Shown piece by piece: positions 1-8,305 of a stretch of DNA of 64,000 nt. The first letter of the stretch is position 1, and every line of letters starts with the position of its first letter. The notes under the pieces were generated by a model. That model saw only the letters and a list, made by a program, of their open reading frames with translations, made no database searches and was not told the DNA's origin. The translations under genes and the position numbers were made by a program. The DNA lies in NCBI RefSeq assembly GCF_003999255.1, contig NZ_CP034791.1, positions 124,001 to 188,000 of the forward strand. The letters are read 5' to 3'. Origin of the DNA: Caldicellulosiruptor changbaiensis. GTDB taxonomy: Bacteria; Bacillota; Thermoanaerobacteria; Caldicellulosiruptorales; Caldicellulosiruptoraceae.

Positions 1-113
1 ACAAGCGAGAGTTTGTACTCCTGCCGCTGATTGAAATAGCACCAGATTTTGTCCACCCAGCGTTTAAAAAGACAGTTCTTGAGCTCTACAGAGAGCTTAA
101 AAATTTAATGTGA
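1..113 (+). CDS. folK: FolK (HPPK) C-terminal end, partial
   Basis: Only the last 36 codons lie in the window, in the frame that ends at TGA 111-113. The tail contains FVLLPLIEIAPDFVHP, which matches the conserved C-terminal signature of 6-hydroxymethyl-7,8-dihydropterin pyrophosphokinase. That enzyme transfers pyrophosphate from ATP to the pterin in cytosolic folate synthesis. The 5' part is outside the window, so the call rests on this short motif. The next gene starts 12 nt downstream, so the two may be co-transcribed. Confidence 0.7.
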   Translation, partial: KREFVLLPLIEIAPDFVHPAFKKTVLELYRELKNLM

Positions 114-125
114 AAGGTGTGAAAT

Positions 126-917
126 TTGGGTATGGAATTTTTAAATATGCCAGAGTTTGAGGGCAAGATAGTTGTTATTACAGGTGCTGCCCAGGGAATT
201 GGTCTTGTAACAGCCCTATCTTTTCTTAAAAATGGGGCAGCAGTTGCAGCAATTGACGTTGATAGAGAAGCAATTGAGGATGCAATGGAAGATTTTTTCA
301 AAGGGTATGAAGGGAAAATACAGTTTTTTGAATGCAATTTAGCAGATGCGGAGGAGATTGAAAGCACTTGCCAGGAGATTGGTCGAAATTACAAATGGAT
401 TGACATTCTTGTAAACAATGCAGCAGTTTCTTCAACAAAGCCTATTTCACAGCGAACAGTTGAAGAGTGGGATTATGTGATAAATGTAAACCTTCGCGCA
501 CCATATCTTATGGTAAAGTACCTTTTGCCTTTCATGAAAGAAGGAAGTAGTATAGTTAATATTGCCTCAACAAGGGCGCTCATGTCAGAGCCTAACACAG
601 AGCCTTATTCTGCATCAAAAGGAGGGATTTTAGCACTAACTCATTCTTTGGCAGTTTCACTCTCACCCAAGAAAATCAGGGTAAACGCAATAAGTCCAGG
701 ATGGATTGAAACCTCACCTTACAAAAAAAGAAAGTATCGCTACAAGCCAAATTTGCGCGAGATAGACCATCTTCAGCACCCGGCTGGCAGGGTAGGTAGA
801 CCTGAGGACATTGCAAATGCAATCTTGTTTTTGACATCACAAAAGAGCAGTTTTATCACAGGTACAAACTTAATTGTAGATGGCGGTATGACAATTAAAA
901 TGATATATGAAGAGTAA
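126..917 (+). CDS. Short-chain dehydrogenase/reductase (SDR)
   Basis: A cytosolic NAD(P)-dependent oxidoreductase of the classical SDR family, 263 aa, which is the usual length. Visible motifs are the glycine-rich cofactor site TGAAQGIG near residue 20, the NNAA motif near residue 97, the catalytic Ser in NIASTR, and the YSASK Tyr/Lys pair. The C-terminal IVDGG signature is also present. The start is TTG 126, with AAAGGTG at 114-120 as SD; ATG 132 is an in-frame alternative. It closely follows folK. The substrate cannot be deduced; 3-oxoacyl-ACP reductase-like or sugar/alcohol dehydrogenase activity are both possible. Confidence 0.9.
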   Translation: MGMEFLNMPEFEGKIVVITGAAQGIGLVTALSFLKNGAAVAAIDVDREAIEDAMEDFFKGYEGKIQFFECNLADAEEIESTCQEIGRNYKWIDILVNNAAVSSTKPISQRTVEEWDYVINVNLRAPYLMVKYLLPFMKEGSSIVNIASTRALMSEPNTEPYSASKGGILALTHSLAVSLSPKKIRVNAISPGWIETSPYKKRKYRYKPNLREIDHLQHPAGRVGRPEDIANAILFLTSQKSSFITGTNLIVDGGMTIKMIYEE

Positions 918-936
918 AATTGAAGGTGATTAGAAT

Positions 937-1491
937 ATGTTTGCTGAGAAAAAAAAGTGTACCTATGAAGAGTTTTTGAGAATTTCTTCTGAGAAAAGAG
1001 CAGAGTTTATAGACGGTGAGATTTATTATTTGGCATCTCCCTCTTTTGAGCACCAGATGGTAATATCAAAACTAAACATTGAATTTATGAGGTATTTTGA
1101 GGGCAGAGGATGTATTCCTGTAATATCACCATTTGATGTTGTGTTTGAGGACAAAGAGAAAAATGAGAGGCACGTTGTTCAGCCAGATATTGTAGTGATT
1201 TGTGACAAAAGTAAAATCACCGATGAAGGTTACAAAGGGGTTCCTAAACTCATTGTTGAAGTGCTATCGCCTACAACTGCTTCGGTTGATTATATTAAAA
1301 AAATGCAGCTTTACAGTAGGTTTGGGGTTTTAGAATACTGGATAGTAAATCCGCGCAACAAATCACTACAGATATTCGTTTTAGAAAATGGAGTATATAT
1401 TGAACATATAGCACTTTCTCAAACAGGCATTGCTGTGTCAGCTGCCTTTGAAGATTTGAAAGTGAATATAGAAAATATTTTCAATTTCTAA
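937..1491 (+). CDS. Uma2 family (DUF820) PD-(D/E)XK-fold protein
   Basis: A 184-aa protein of the Uma2/DUF820 group, which has a restriction-endonuclease-like fold and is often found in many paralogues in cyanobacteria and thermophilic Firmicutes. Seen in the sequence are the N-terminal YEEFLRI segment, the ID/E-G-EIYYLASPS strand, the QPDIVVI strand with the conserved Asp, LIVEVLSP (Glu of the D-ExK core) and the following KMQLYSRFGVLEYWIVNP. These are the family hallmarks. The cellular role of these proteins is not established; nuclease activity is predicted from the fold. It follows the SDR gene by 19 nt and precedes a membrane coiled-coil gene. Confidence 0.8.
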   Translation: MFAEKKKCTYEEFLRISSEKRAEFIDGEIYYLASPSFEHQMVISKLNIEFMRYFEGRGCIPVISPFDVVFEDKEKNERHVVQPDIVVICDKSKITDEGYKGVPKLIVEVLSPTTASVDYIKKMQLYSRFGVLEYWIVNPRNKSLQIFVLENGVYIEHIALSQTGIAVSAAFEDLKVNIENIFNF

Positions 1492-1521
1492 TGTTTATTT
1501 GGAAAAGAGAGGATTTTAAAG

Positions 1522-2874
1522 ATGTGGGGAGGATTTTTCTCAAGTTTCGATGGAGATTCAGTAGAGATTCGCTTTTTAAAAGAGTTTTATATTCAAACAT
1601 TCTTGAGCATCTTAGCCTTGATTGTTGCTATAGGTGCTGTATTCATAGCAATCTTAATCATAAAAAGAAGGCAAAAAAGGTTTGAGAGGCTGAAAAATCT
1701 CCAGCTTGTTGAGGAGTATTTCCAGAATATTTCAAAGAGGATTTTAGAGGCAGAAGAAAAATTGCCGTATTTAAAGCTAACTATGAGCTATAAGGACGTA
1801 GAGGAGAGGTTTAACAATGCAACTTTAAACTTTACTTATTTGAAAGAGTATTATGATGGGATAAAGAAAAGCTACTCAGAAAGTGAGCTAAAAACTTTTC
1901 TTAACATCTACAGAATAATAAAAAATGATTTGGATTTTATAGAAGAGGTCTTGAAAAACTCAGAGACAATATTGAAAAAAGAGATTGAAAGAAAAGAAAA
2001 GATTGACAGAGAGCTTGAGGCTGTTAAAAATAAGCAGGATTTAAAAAGTAGAATAAATGAAATATATGAGATTGTCTATTCAGAGGATGTTTTAAAAGAA
2101 AAAATAGAGGGTATAAAAAGACTTGATGAGAAAATAGAATATTACAAAAACTTGCCTGAGAACAAAAAAGAAGAGTATTTGACAAATTTGATTAGTTTTG
2201 TGACAAAAGAATTTGAAGAAAAGTATCCATTGATTTTAGCAAAATTGCCCAGGCTTGCGAAGAACATCAAAAAGGAATATGATGAGCTTTTGGCAAGGCT
2301 AAAAGTATCGGAAGATGTTGGGAGACTAATTTTAATTGAAGAGTTTTTAGACAGGTTTTCAAAACTTGACTCTGACCTTTTTAAAGAAAAGACTTATGAG
2401 AAAACTTACAACAAAGCCATTGTTGACAAATTTGCAGAGCTTAGGACAGAATACGACAATGTTGGTATGAAGTTTTACAAAATTGACCTGAAGATTGACC
2501 AAGTAGAAAGACTTATTCAAAGTGGTGCAAGACAAGAAGTAGTTGAAAAAGAGCTCGAGATTTTGAGTATGTTGATATCAAACTTCAAAAAAGATGTATC
2601 AGAGTGCAAAAGGCTTTTAGAGAGTTTTTCAAGCTTTTTAGAAAAGGCAAGTTCAAGGATATCAAACAAATACGACTTTAATATGTTAGAAAGTTATAAA
2701 GAGAGGCTGAAAGACCTTTATTATGAGTGTAACTTTGATGAGTTTAAAAAACGGTACATTGAGGCCGAAAACCTTGCACGAAATATTGTTTTAAAAAGCT
2801 TTCCTGACAGAAAAGAGGATTTTTTGAAAAGATCTTTTAAAGACTTTTTTGATGACTTTTTTGACAACTTCTAA
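1522..2874 (+). CDS. Membrane-anchored coiled-coil protein, unknown
   Basis: A 450-aa protein with one transmembrane segment near residues 24-48 (hydrophobic LSILALIVAIGAVFIAILII), then a basic stop-transfer patch (KRRQKR), then about 380 residues rich in Lys/Glu with heptad character. It probably sits in the membrane with a long cytoplasmic helical rod. The topology (single N-terminal TM plus rod) recalls EzrA, but I see no diagnostic motif. The start is ATG 1522, with GAGAGGA at 1506-1512 as SD. It lies 56 nt upstream of pspA, so a joint role in envelope stress or membrane organisation is plausible but inferred. Confidence 0.7.
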   Translation: MWGGFFSSFDGDSVEIRFLKEFYIQTFLSILALIVAIGAVFIAILIIKRRQKRFERLKNLQLVEEYFQNISKRILEAEEKLPYLKLTMSYKDVEERFNNATLNFTYLKEYYDGIKKSYSESELKTFLNIYRIIKNDLDFIEEVLKNSETILKKEIERKEKIDRELEAVKNKQDLKSRINEIYEIVYSEDVLKEKIEGIKRLDEKIEYYKNLPENKKEEYLTNLISFVTKEFEEKYPLILAKLPRLAKNIKKEYDELLARLKVSEDVGRLILIEEFLDRFSKLDSDLFKEKTYEKTYNKAIVDKFAELRTEYDNVGMKFYKIDLKIDQVERLIQSGARQEVVEKELEILSMLISNFKKDVSECKRLLESFSSFLEKASSRISNKYDFNMLESYKERLKDLYYECNFDEFKKRYIEAENLARNIVLKSFPDRKEDFLKRSFKDFFDDFFDNF

Positions 2875-2930
2875 TCATGTGCTACAAATTTTGATTAAAT
2901 AAAAATTTCAAAAACAGGGGGTAACTTGAA

Positions 2931-3599
2931 ATGGGTGTTTTTCAAAAGATTGCTCAGCTGCTTAAAGCAAACATCAACGATTTGATTGAAAAGGCTGCCG
3001 ACCCTGAAAAGATGCTCAATCAGCTCATTGAGGACATGGAAGACCAGCTTCAAAAGGCAAGGGCTGAGGTTGCAAATGCCTTAGCAGATGAAAAACTTTT
3101 GGAAAAGAAGGTTGAGGAGAACAAGAAGGCAGCCGAGGATTGGCAGAAGAAGGCTGAGCTTGCAGTTTCGAAAGGCGAGGATGAGCTTGCTGTTGAGGCT
3201 CTCAAGAGAAAAAGAGAGCATGAAAGACTTGCTCAGGAGTACCAGAAACAATATGAAGCTCAGCATGAGGCGGTTGAGAAACTCAAAAGTGGTCTTAAGA
3301 TGTTAGAAGACAAGATTGAAGAAGCAAAGAGAAGAAGAGATTTGCTAATTGCAAAGTCAAAAAGGGCAGATGCTCAGATTACCATTACCCACACAATGAG
3401 CAAATTAACAGATACATCTGCGTTTGAGTCGTTTGAAAAGTACGCTCAGAAGATAGAGCAGAAAGAAGCAAGGGCACAGGCTCAAGAAGAGCTTCTAAAT
3501 AGTACAAAGACATTAGAAGATAAATTTAAGGAGCTTGAAAATAGTGATGCAGATATTTTAGATGAGCTTCAAAAATTAAAAGAGAAGATGGGCAAATAA
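2931..3599 (+). CDS. pspA: PspA/IM30 family phage-shock protein A
   Basis: 222 aa, the standard length of PspA/IM30/Vipp1. It begins with the amphipathic helix MGVFQKIAQLLKANINDLIEKAADP, shown here only as the family landmark ending in the ADPEKML motif, followed by long helices containing LADEKLLEKK and the SKRADAQ stretch. These proteins are ESCRT-III-like, polymerise on the inner face of the membrane and protect it under stress. The SD is GGGGG at 2918-2922. No PspF or LiaF partner is visible; the neighbouring membrane coiled-coil gene is the most likely partner. A hairpin terminator follows. Confidence 0.92.
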   Translation: MGVFQKIAQLLKANINDLIEKAADPEKMLNQLIEDMEDQLQKARAEVANALADEKLLEKKVEENKKAAEDWQKKAELAVSKGEDELAVEALKRKREHERLAQEYQKQYEAQHEAVEKLKSGLKMLEDKIEEAKRRRDLLIAKSKRADAQITITHTMSKLTDTSAFESFEKYAQKIEQKEARAQAQEELLNSTKTLEDKFKELENSDADILDELQKLKEKMGK

Positions 3600-3640
3600 A
3601 CGTAGAAGCTAAATTGTAGAGAAGGCTTTTGGGCTTTTTT

Positions 3641-3678
3641 AAAGGTGCGGGAGAGTAAAAATCCCGTACCTTTTTTAT
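3641..3678 (+). terminator. Rho-independent terminator after pspA
   Basis: A 9-bp stem with one G-U pair (GGTGCGGGA at 3644-3652 with TCCCGTACC at 3662-3670) is followed by a run of T. The flanking A and T residues extend the stem. Confidence 0.85.
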
Positions 3679-3813
3679 TTTTGGGCTTCTTTTTGGATTT
3701 TGTCGGAAAAAAGTTTTAGTAAACCTTCTGATTACAACACAAAGTGCCACAGTTTATGTTGTAGATTTTATGTTACACAAAAGATCATTTTAAAGAGGGG
3801 AGATTGATTTGCT

Positions 3814-6120
3814 TTGGACAAGATAGAGGTTTTGGAGTTTAAAAGACAAAATTTAAAGAAGGGACAGCCAGAAGGTTCAAAAACTCTATTTTTTTTCAAT
3901 GCAGAAGAATATTTTCTTTTGATTTTGGCCTTTCTGCTTGGAAGGTGTGACCTTTTTTCAACAAGCTTTTTTTCAACTTCTTATCTCAGTAGCTTCAAGA
4001 AAAAAGACTACATCTACTATTTAGCGTCATTATTTTCCATCTTTGGGATAATTTCAGCTTTAAACAGGTCCTCAGTACTAAAATATGTAGTTTCAATCCT
4101 GGTAATTACTACTGTCAATCATTTTTTTGAATTTAATGTCTATATAAGAGCTGTAATTGCAGCAGGAAGTGTATTTGTTGGTGGAGTACTTTCAATTGGC
4201 ATATTCAAAGGAGTGCCAGCAGAAGTTTTGTATCTTCTTTTAGAATCACTTTTTTGCTACTGCTTTGTACTTTTGTTTGAAAGGTTTTTTGACACTATAG
4301 AGTCAAAAAAACAGTTTTCAAGCGAGCAGGCGGCTATTACCATAGGAGTTCTGGCTCTTAGCTTTTTAGGGCTTAGCAGCACATTCGACTCTGTTGTGGA
4401 TATAAAGAAGATTTTATTTTTCATCCTGCTTTTTACAATCTCTTTTGGCCATGGAATGATAATGTCAACTACAATGGGGTTTGTTGTTGGTCTTCTTGAC
4501 AGTATAAAAGAGGGAAGCAGCATAGAGATGTCGTGTATCTTTGCGTTTGCGGCCCTTCTTGCCGGAGTTATGAAAGGTTTTGGCAAGATAGGAATAGCTT
4601 TGGGTGGTTTTTGTGGATATGTAATATCAGTATTTTACATATCCTCAAACCCAACTGTTAAGTTAAGAGAGATTTTGATTGCCTCAGCTCTGTTTTGCAT
4701 ATTTCCGCTTGAAAAGATTCTAATTAATAACAATAATGAAGGGGAGGAGATTCAAAAGATGATTAAGGAAAAAATTTTTGGTATTGCCTCTGTACTTGAA
4801 AACTTTGGAGACACCTCTTCTCAAAAGGTTATACCTATAATAAGCAAAGACGAAGCAAAGAATATTATTGAACAGACATGTCACAAACTTTGCAGTGGCT
4901 GCCAAAATCTTCAAACGTGCTGGCAGTACTGTTATACTCAAACCAATCATAACTTAAATGAGATAAAAAATATAATATTGAAGAAGGGAAAGCTTGATGA
5001 AAACGACATCAAAGTTTTTAAATTCATATGTTTTAAATCAAAAGAGTTTGTAGTTGTTGTAAATGGATTTTTGGAGTCTTTAAAGTACTCAAAACTTATG
5101 AGAAACGAGGGTGTTCAAAAAGAGAGCACGTTTAAAAACCAGATAGAACTTATAAAAGACATTGTGGTTGATGCTGCAAAGATGGTGGAAAAGGACCTAA
5201 AACAGGACAGGGGAACCGCTAAAGAAATAGAACTTGAGCTTTGCAGGTTTGGATATGAAGTCGAGAAGGTAGATTTTACGGTAGCTGATGATTATTTTCA
5301 AGTTGAGATTGAGCTTAAAGAAGGATTCAAACCGCCGCGAAAGAGAGAAATAGAAGAAATTGTAAAGGAGATTGTTAGATGCGATATTGAAATAATATCA
5401 GAGGTGCCAAAGCAAACTGGCGGTTATACTATATCTATCATAAAAAAACCAAATGTGAGAATTGACTATGCCATCTTTTCAAAAAGCAAAGAGAATGTAA
5501 ATGGCGATAGAGTGTGCTTTTTGCAGCTAAAAGACGGCAAGTTTTTGGCTTGTATCTCAGATGGTATGGGGACAGGCAAGGCTGCCGCAGAAAACAGTTT
5601 TATTGTAATAGACGCACTCAAAAAGTTCACAAGCTTAGGGTTTGACAGGAAAATTGCATTAAAGTTTATAAACTCATTGCTTGCAATCAAAAACACCGAA
5701 GGATTCGCATCTGTTGATATTGTTTGCATAGACAGGTTCAGTCTTTCTTGTGAGTTTTTAAAAGCAGGTGCAATGCCAACGTATATCAAACGCGCAAATA
5801 GGGTTTTTGAAATTTCTTCAAACTCATTGCCTGTTGGGATTGAAACAGAGACTCAGTTTGAATATATAAATCACAAACTTGAAAAGGGTGACATGATATT
5901 TATGTGTTCAGATGGGCTTTTAGAGCTTTTAGGAGAGGATGGTCAAAAAGAACTTCTTGGCTATCTTTCTTCACATGAGTTTTTGTCAACCCAGAGCGCA
6001 ACTAAACAAATCTTTGAATGGGCAATTTCAAATTCCTATGGTATCAAAGACGATGTGACAATAATTGTTTTAAAAGTTGGGGGTGCAAGTGAAAAGAAAG
6101 GTGATGAAAAGGCAAGTTAA
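3814..6120 (+). CDS. spoIIE: Stage II sporulation protein E (SpoIIE), PP2C phosphatase
   Basis: 768 aa. The N-terminal third is strongly hydrophobic with many membrane spans (residues about 25-310). A Cys-containing central region follows (CHKLCSGCQNLQTC), then a C-terminal PP2C domain with metal-binding ISDGMGTGK, CSDGLLELL and KDDVTIIVL. In sporulating Bacilli and Clostridia SpoIIE sits at the polar septum and dephosphorylates SpoIIAA to release sigma-F. The start is TTG 3814; an in-frame stop at 3805 rules out longer forms, and the SD GAGGGGAG is at 3795-3802. A weak 0A-box-like sequence (TTTTGTCGGAA) lies near 3698, one mismatch from consensus. It overlaps the spoIID start. Confidence 0.93.
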   Translation: MDKIEVLEFKRQNLKKGQPEGSKTLFFFNAEEYFLLILAFLLGRCDLFSTSFFSTSYLSSFKKKDYIYYLASLFSIFGIISALNRSSVLKYVVSILVITTVNHFFEFNVYIRAVIAAGSVFVGGVLSIGIFKGVPAEVLYLLLESLFCYCFVLLFERFFDTIESKKQFSSEQAAITIGVLALSFLGLSSTFDSVVDIKKILFFILLFTISFGHGMIMSTTMGFVVGLLDSIKEGSSIEMSCIFAFAALLAGVMKGFGKIGIALGGFCGYVISVFYISSNPTVKLREILIASALFCIFPLEKILINNNNEGEEIQKMIKEKIFGIASVLENFGDTSSQKVIPIISKDEAKNIIEQTCHKLCSGCQNLQTCWQYCYTQTNHNLNEIKNIILKKGKLDENDIKVFKFICFKSKEFVVVVNGFLESLKYSKLMRNEGVQKESTFKNQIELIKDIVVDAAKMVEKDLKQDRGTAKEIELELCRFGYEVEKVDFTVADDYFQVEIELKEGFKPPRKREIEEIVKEIVRCDIEIISEVPKQTGGYTISIIKKPNVRIDYAIFSKSKENVNGDRVCFLQLKDGKFLACISDGMGTGKAAAENSFIVIDALKKFTSLGFDRKIALKFINSLLAIKNTEGFASVDIVCIDRFSLSCEFLKAGAMPTYIKRANRVFEISSNSLPVGIETETQFEYINHKLEKGDMIFMCSDGLLELLGEDGQKELLGYLSSHEFLSTQSATKQIFEWAISNSYGIKDDVTIIVLKVGGASEKKGDEKAS

Positions 6121-7177
6121 GAAAGTTTTTGTTGTAGACAGGTTTCTCATGGTGGCTACTGTGGTAGTTTTACTCTTTGCAAACATTCTATCAAACTGGA
6201 CAAACTATGGAAAACAAAATGTTGGAAAAACTCAGATTCCAGTTCCAGCTACAAAAAATAGGGGCAGCAAGGTTGTGTCAAGTAATTTTGAAGACAAAAA
6301 AAGTGACAGTTCAAAGAACCAGATTTATGTAAATGTACTCAGAAAAAGCACAAAAAAAGTTGAGAGAATGTCTTTAGAAGAGTATGTTATTGGTGCTGTT
6401 GCAGCTGAGATGCCGGCAGAGTTCGCAACCGAGGCACTGAAAGCGCAGGCAATTGCTTGCCGCACATATGCAGCACGGAAGATTTCAAAAAAGATGCTGC
6501 ATGAAGGATATGAAAAGCAAAAGGTGTATCTTTGCGATGACTATTCTCACTGCCAAGCGTATATCGATATAAACCAGATGAAACAAAGGTGGGGCAAGAA
6601 CTTTGACAAGTACTACAAAAAAATATACTTGGCTGTGATGGCAACAAAAGGCGAGGTTTTGGCATACAACGGGGAGATTATAGACAGTCTTTTTCACGCA
6701 GCCTCAGGTGGCAGAACAGAAGATGCCAAAGAGGTGTTTGGGCAGAGCGTTCCGTACCTGCAAAGCGTTGTTAGCCGTGGTGAAGAGGCATGTCCAAAAT
6801 TCAGTGGCGAGTTTTATTTTCCTTATGATGAGTTTGTAAAAAGGATCAAGAATTTTTATCCAAACTTAAAGTTTGACACAAGAAAGATTTCTTCCCAGGT
6901 TAAGGTTTTACAAAGAACAAACACACAAAGGGTAAAGACAATAAAAGTAGGGAATGTCACCATGAACGGAAATGAGTTCAGGTCAATCTTTGGGCTTTAT
7001 TCAACAGAATTTTGGATATACCCTCAGCAAAGGGGTATTGAAATAAAAACAAAAGGATATGGGCATGGTTTGGGTATGAGCCAGTGGGGTGCAAACTACC
7101 TTGCAAGGCAGGGGAAAAATTATAAAGAAATTCTCTTTTATTACTATAAAAATGTGAAGATTTGTAGGGTAAAATAG
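6089..7177 (+). CDS. spoIID: SpoIID/LytB family peptidoglycan lytic protein
   Basis: About 362 aa with an N-terminal signal anchor (MVATVVVLLFANILSNW) and a SpoIID domain. Landmarks are MSLEEYVIGAVAAEMPAEF, ALKAQAIACRTYA, the SGGRTEDAKEVFG loop and the C-terminal YGHGLGMSQWGANYLA. SpoIID is a membrane-bound lytic transglycosylase that trims denuded glycan strands during engulfment. Starts at TTG 6077, GTG 6089 and ATG 6104 are in frame; GTG 6089 is preferred because GGGGG at 6079-6083 gives a well-spaced SD. It overlaps spoIIE, so the two are translationally coupled, an uncommon spoIIE-spoIID pairing. Confidence 0.9.
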   Translation: MKRKVMKRQVKKVFVVDRFLMVATVVVLLFANILSNWTNYGKQNVGKTQIPVPATKNRGSKVVSSNFEDKKSDSSKNQIYVNVLRKSTKKVERMSLEEYVIGAVAAEMPAEFATEALKAQAIACRTYAARKISKKMLHEGYEKQKVYLCDDYSHCQAYIDINQMKQRWGKNFDKYYKKIYLAVMATKGEVLAYNGEIIDSLFHAASGGRTEDAKEVFGQSVPYLQSVVSRGEEACPKFSGEFYFPYDEFVKRIKNFYPNLKFDTRKISSQVKVLQRTNTQRVKTIKVGNVTMNGNEFRSIFGLYSTEFWIYPQQRGIEIKTKGYGHGLGMSQWGANYLARQGKNYKEILFYYYKNVKICRVK

Positions 7178-7217
7178 AGAATAATAAGATTTTTTGAAAA
7201 AAGGAGCAGGGAAAAAA

Positions 7218-7619
7218 TTGAGGTGTTATTTAATTGGAAATGATGTCAAAACGTTAAAAGAACATATAGAAAAGATAGGGCCAGACAAGTATGCAAAGGA
7301 ATATCTTCTCAGAAAGATGCTATATCTTCACATATACATAGAAGACCTCACACCAACACAGGCAAATATTATCAAGCAGACAATGCTCTCCATTGGCTCG
7401 GACGCTGTTGTAAACAAGGGGTGTATTGACCATTCGGTTGAGAGTTCTGACTGTCTTGTGTTTGGTAGCCTTTTGCAGCTTGAAAGGTTTTGTGAGAAGC
7501 TAAAAAAACAGCCATTTAAACTAAAAGAGGTGGCATATGAAGTACAAAAGATTGTGGAGGGGTTTAAAAATGATTGCCTTTGTTCAGGTAGAACCAGGGA
7601 AGAAAAAGATGATAGTTGA
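7218..7619 (+). CDS. Stand-alone domain resembling the N-terminal extension of long-form dihydropteroate synthase
   Basis: About 133 aa. The pattern IEKIGPDKYAKEY, then IYIEDLTPTQANIIKQTMLSIG, DAVVNKG, CLVFGSLLQLERFCEKLKKQPF and KLKEVA resembles, from memory, the roughly 120-residue extension before the TIM barrel in many clostridial/Thermotoga FolP proteins. No dihydropteroate synthase barrel follows; the protein ends in a short charged tail. The start is probably TTG 7218, because AAGGAG at 7201-7206 sits inside any longer version (TTG 7194). It overlaps the next gene by 50 bp in another frame. Function unknown; a regulatory or pterin-linked role is speculation. Confidence 0.6.
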   Translation: MRCYLIGNDVKTLKEHIEKIGPDKYAKEYLLRKMLYLHIYIEDLTPTQANIIKQTMLSIGSDAVVNKGCIDHSVESSDCLVFGSLLQLERFCEKLKKQPFKLKEVAYEVQKIVEGFKNDCLCSGRTREEKDDS

Positions 7620-8166
7620 AAATGGACTTAGTATAGAAAATGACTACAATAAAAAGATTGGCCTTTGGGGAATTAATGTAAAGTGTATTTCGGGGTTTTT
7701 AAGTCCTGAGCCAATTTTTGGAGACTTTGTTGCTGTGAGAGTAGACACAGAAAGTTCATATATAGCAAATTACGACCTTTGGACAGCATTCCAGCTTACA
7801 AAAAACGAGGAGCTTAACAAGATGTATGTGAACTCTATTGTAAATTTTAAAAGGTATAGGTTTGGAGAGTATAGAATACCAGAGGTTTTGATTTTGTCAT
7901 CGATCAAAAAAGAGGATGTGCTGGACATCTCAGAGATAAAAGAATTAAGTGATAGGATTTTGTCAAAGAACGACCAGATATACATCAGCTGCTTAATTGA
8001 AAGAATTACACAAAATCCAAATATAGCAAAGTATATTGTACTTAACTATTTCGATCAGCTAAGCAGTAGTAATCGTGAAATAACAAAAAAGGTTGTTGAA
8101 AAAGGTGATAGCAAACTTTATATATTCATCCAGGAAGATAGGTATGCTTGGACTGTTGAGATTTGA
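7570..8166 (+). CDS. Hypothetical protein, about 198 aa
   Basis: The start is ATG 7570, supported by GGAGGGG at 7556-7562, which lies inside the preceding gene; a longer reading from 7537 lacks a suitable site. The protein (MIAFVQVEPGKKKMIV...) has no signal peptide or membrane segment. It is mixed alpha/beta by eye, with no catalytic motif I recognise. The phrase FVAVRVDTESSYIANYDLWTA may be a strand-rich core. Because it overlaps the dihydropteroate-synthase-like domain gene, the two are probably translationally coupled and may act together. Confidence 0.65.
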   Translation: MIAFVQVEPGKKKMIVENGLSIENDYNKKIGLWGINVKCISGFLSPEPIFGDFVAVRVDTESSYIANYDLWTAFQLTKNEELNKMYVNSIVNFKRYRFGEYRIPEVLILSSIKKEDVLDISEIKELSDRILSKNDQIYISCLIERITQNPNIAKYIVLNYFDQLSSSNREITKKVVEKGDSKLYIFIQEDRYAWTVEI

Positions 8167-8205
8167 CAACAAAACCCCTTGAGAGCTTAGATAAATCTAA
8201 CAAAG

Positions 8206-8235
8206 TTGTACGGGGGGCAGTATACATTTTATATT
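8206..8235 (+). promoter_or_regulatory. Possible sigma-A-type promoter for the lipoprotein gene
   Basis: TTGTAC at 8206-8211 and TATATT at 8230-8235 are separated by 18 bp in the 139-bp gap before the lipoprotein gene. This is a sequence match only. Confidence 0.35.
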
Positions 8236-8305
8236 ATTTGTTATACAATTTTTATATAAAGTCTATACCTTTGTTTCTTTTCGCAAACTCAAGGGGGACT
8301 TTTGC

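Noticed and set aside
3698-3710. Spo0A-box-like TTTTGTCGGAAAA upstream of spoIIE
   Set aside because: One mismatch from consensus in an AT-rich region; too weak to list as a site.
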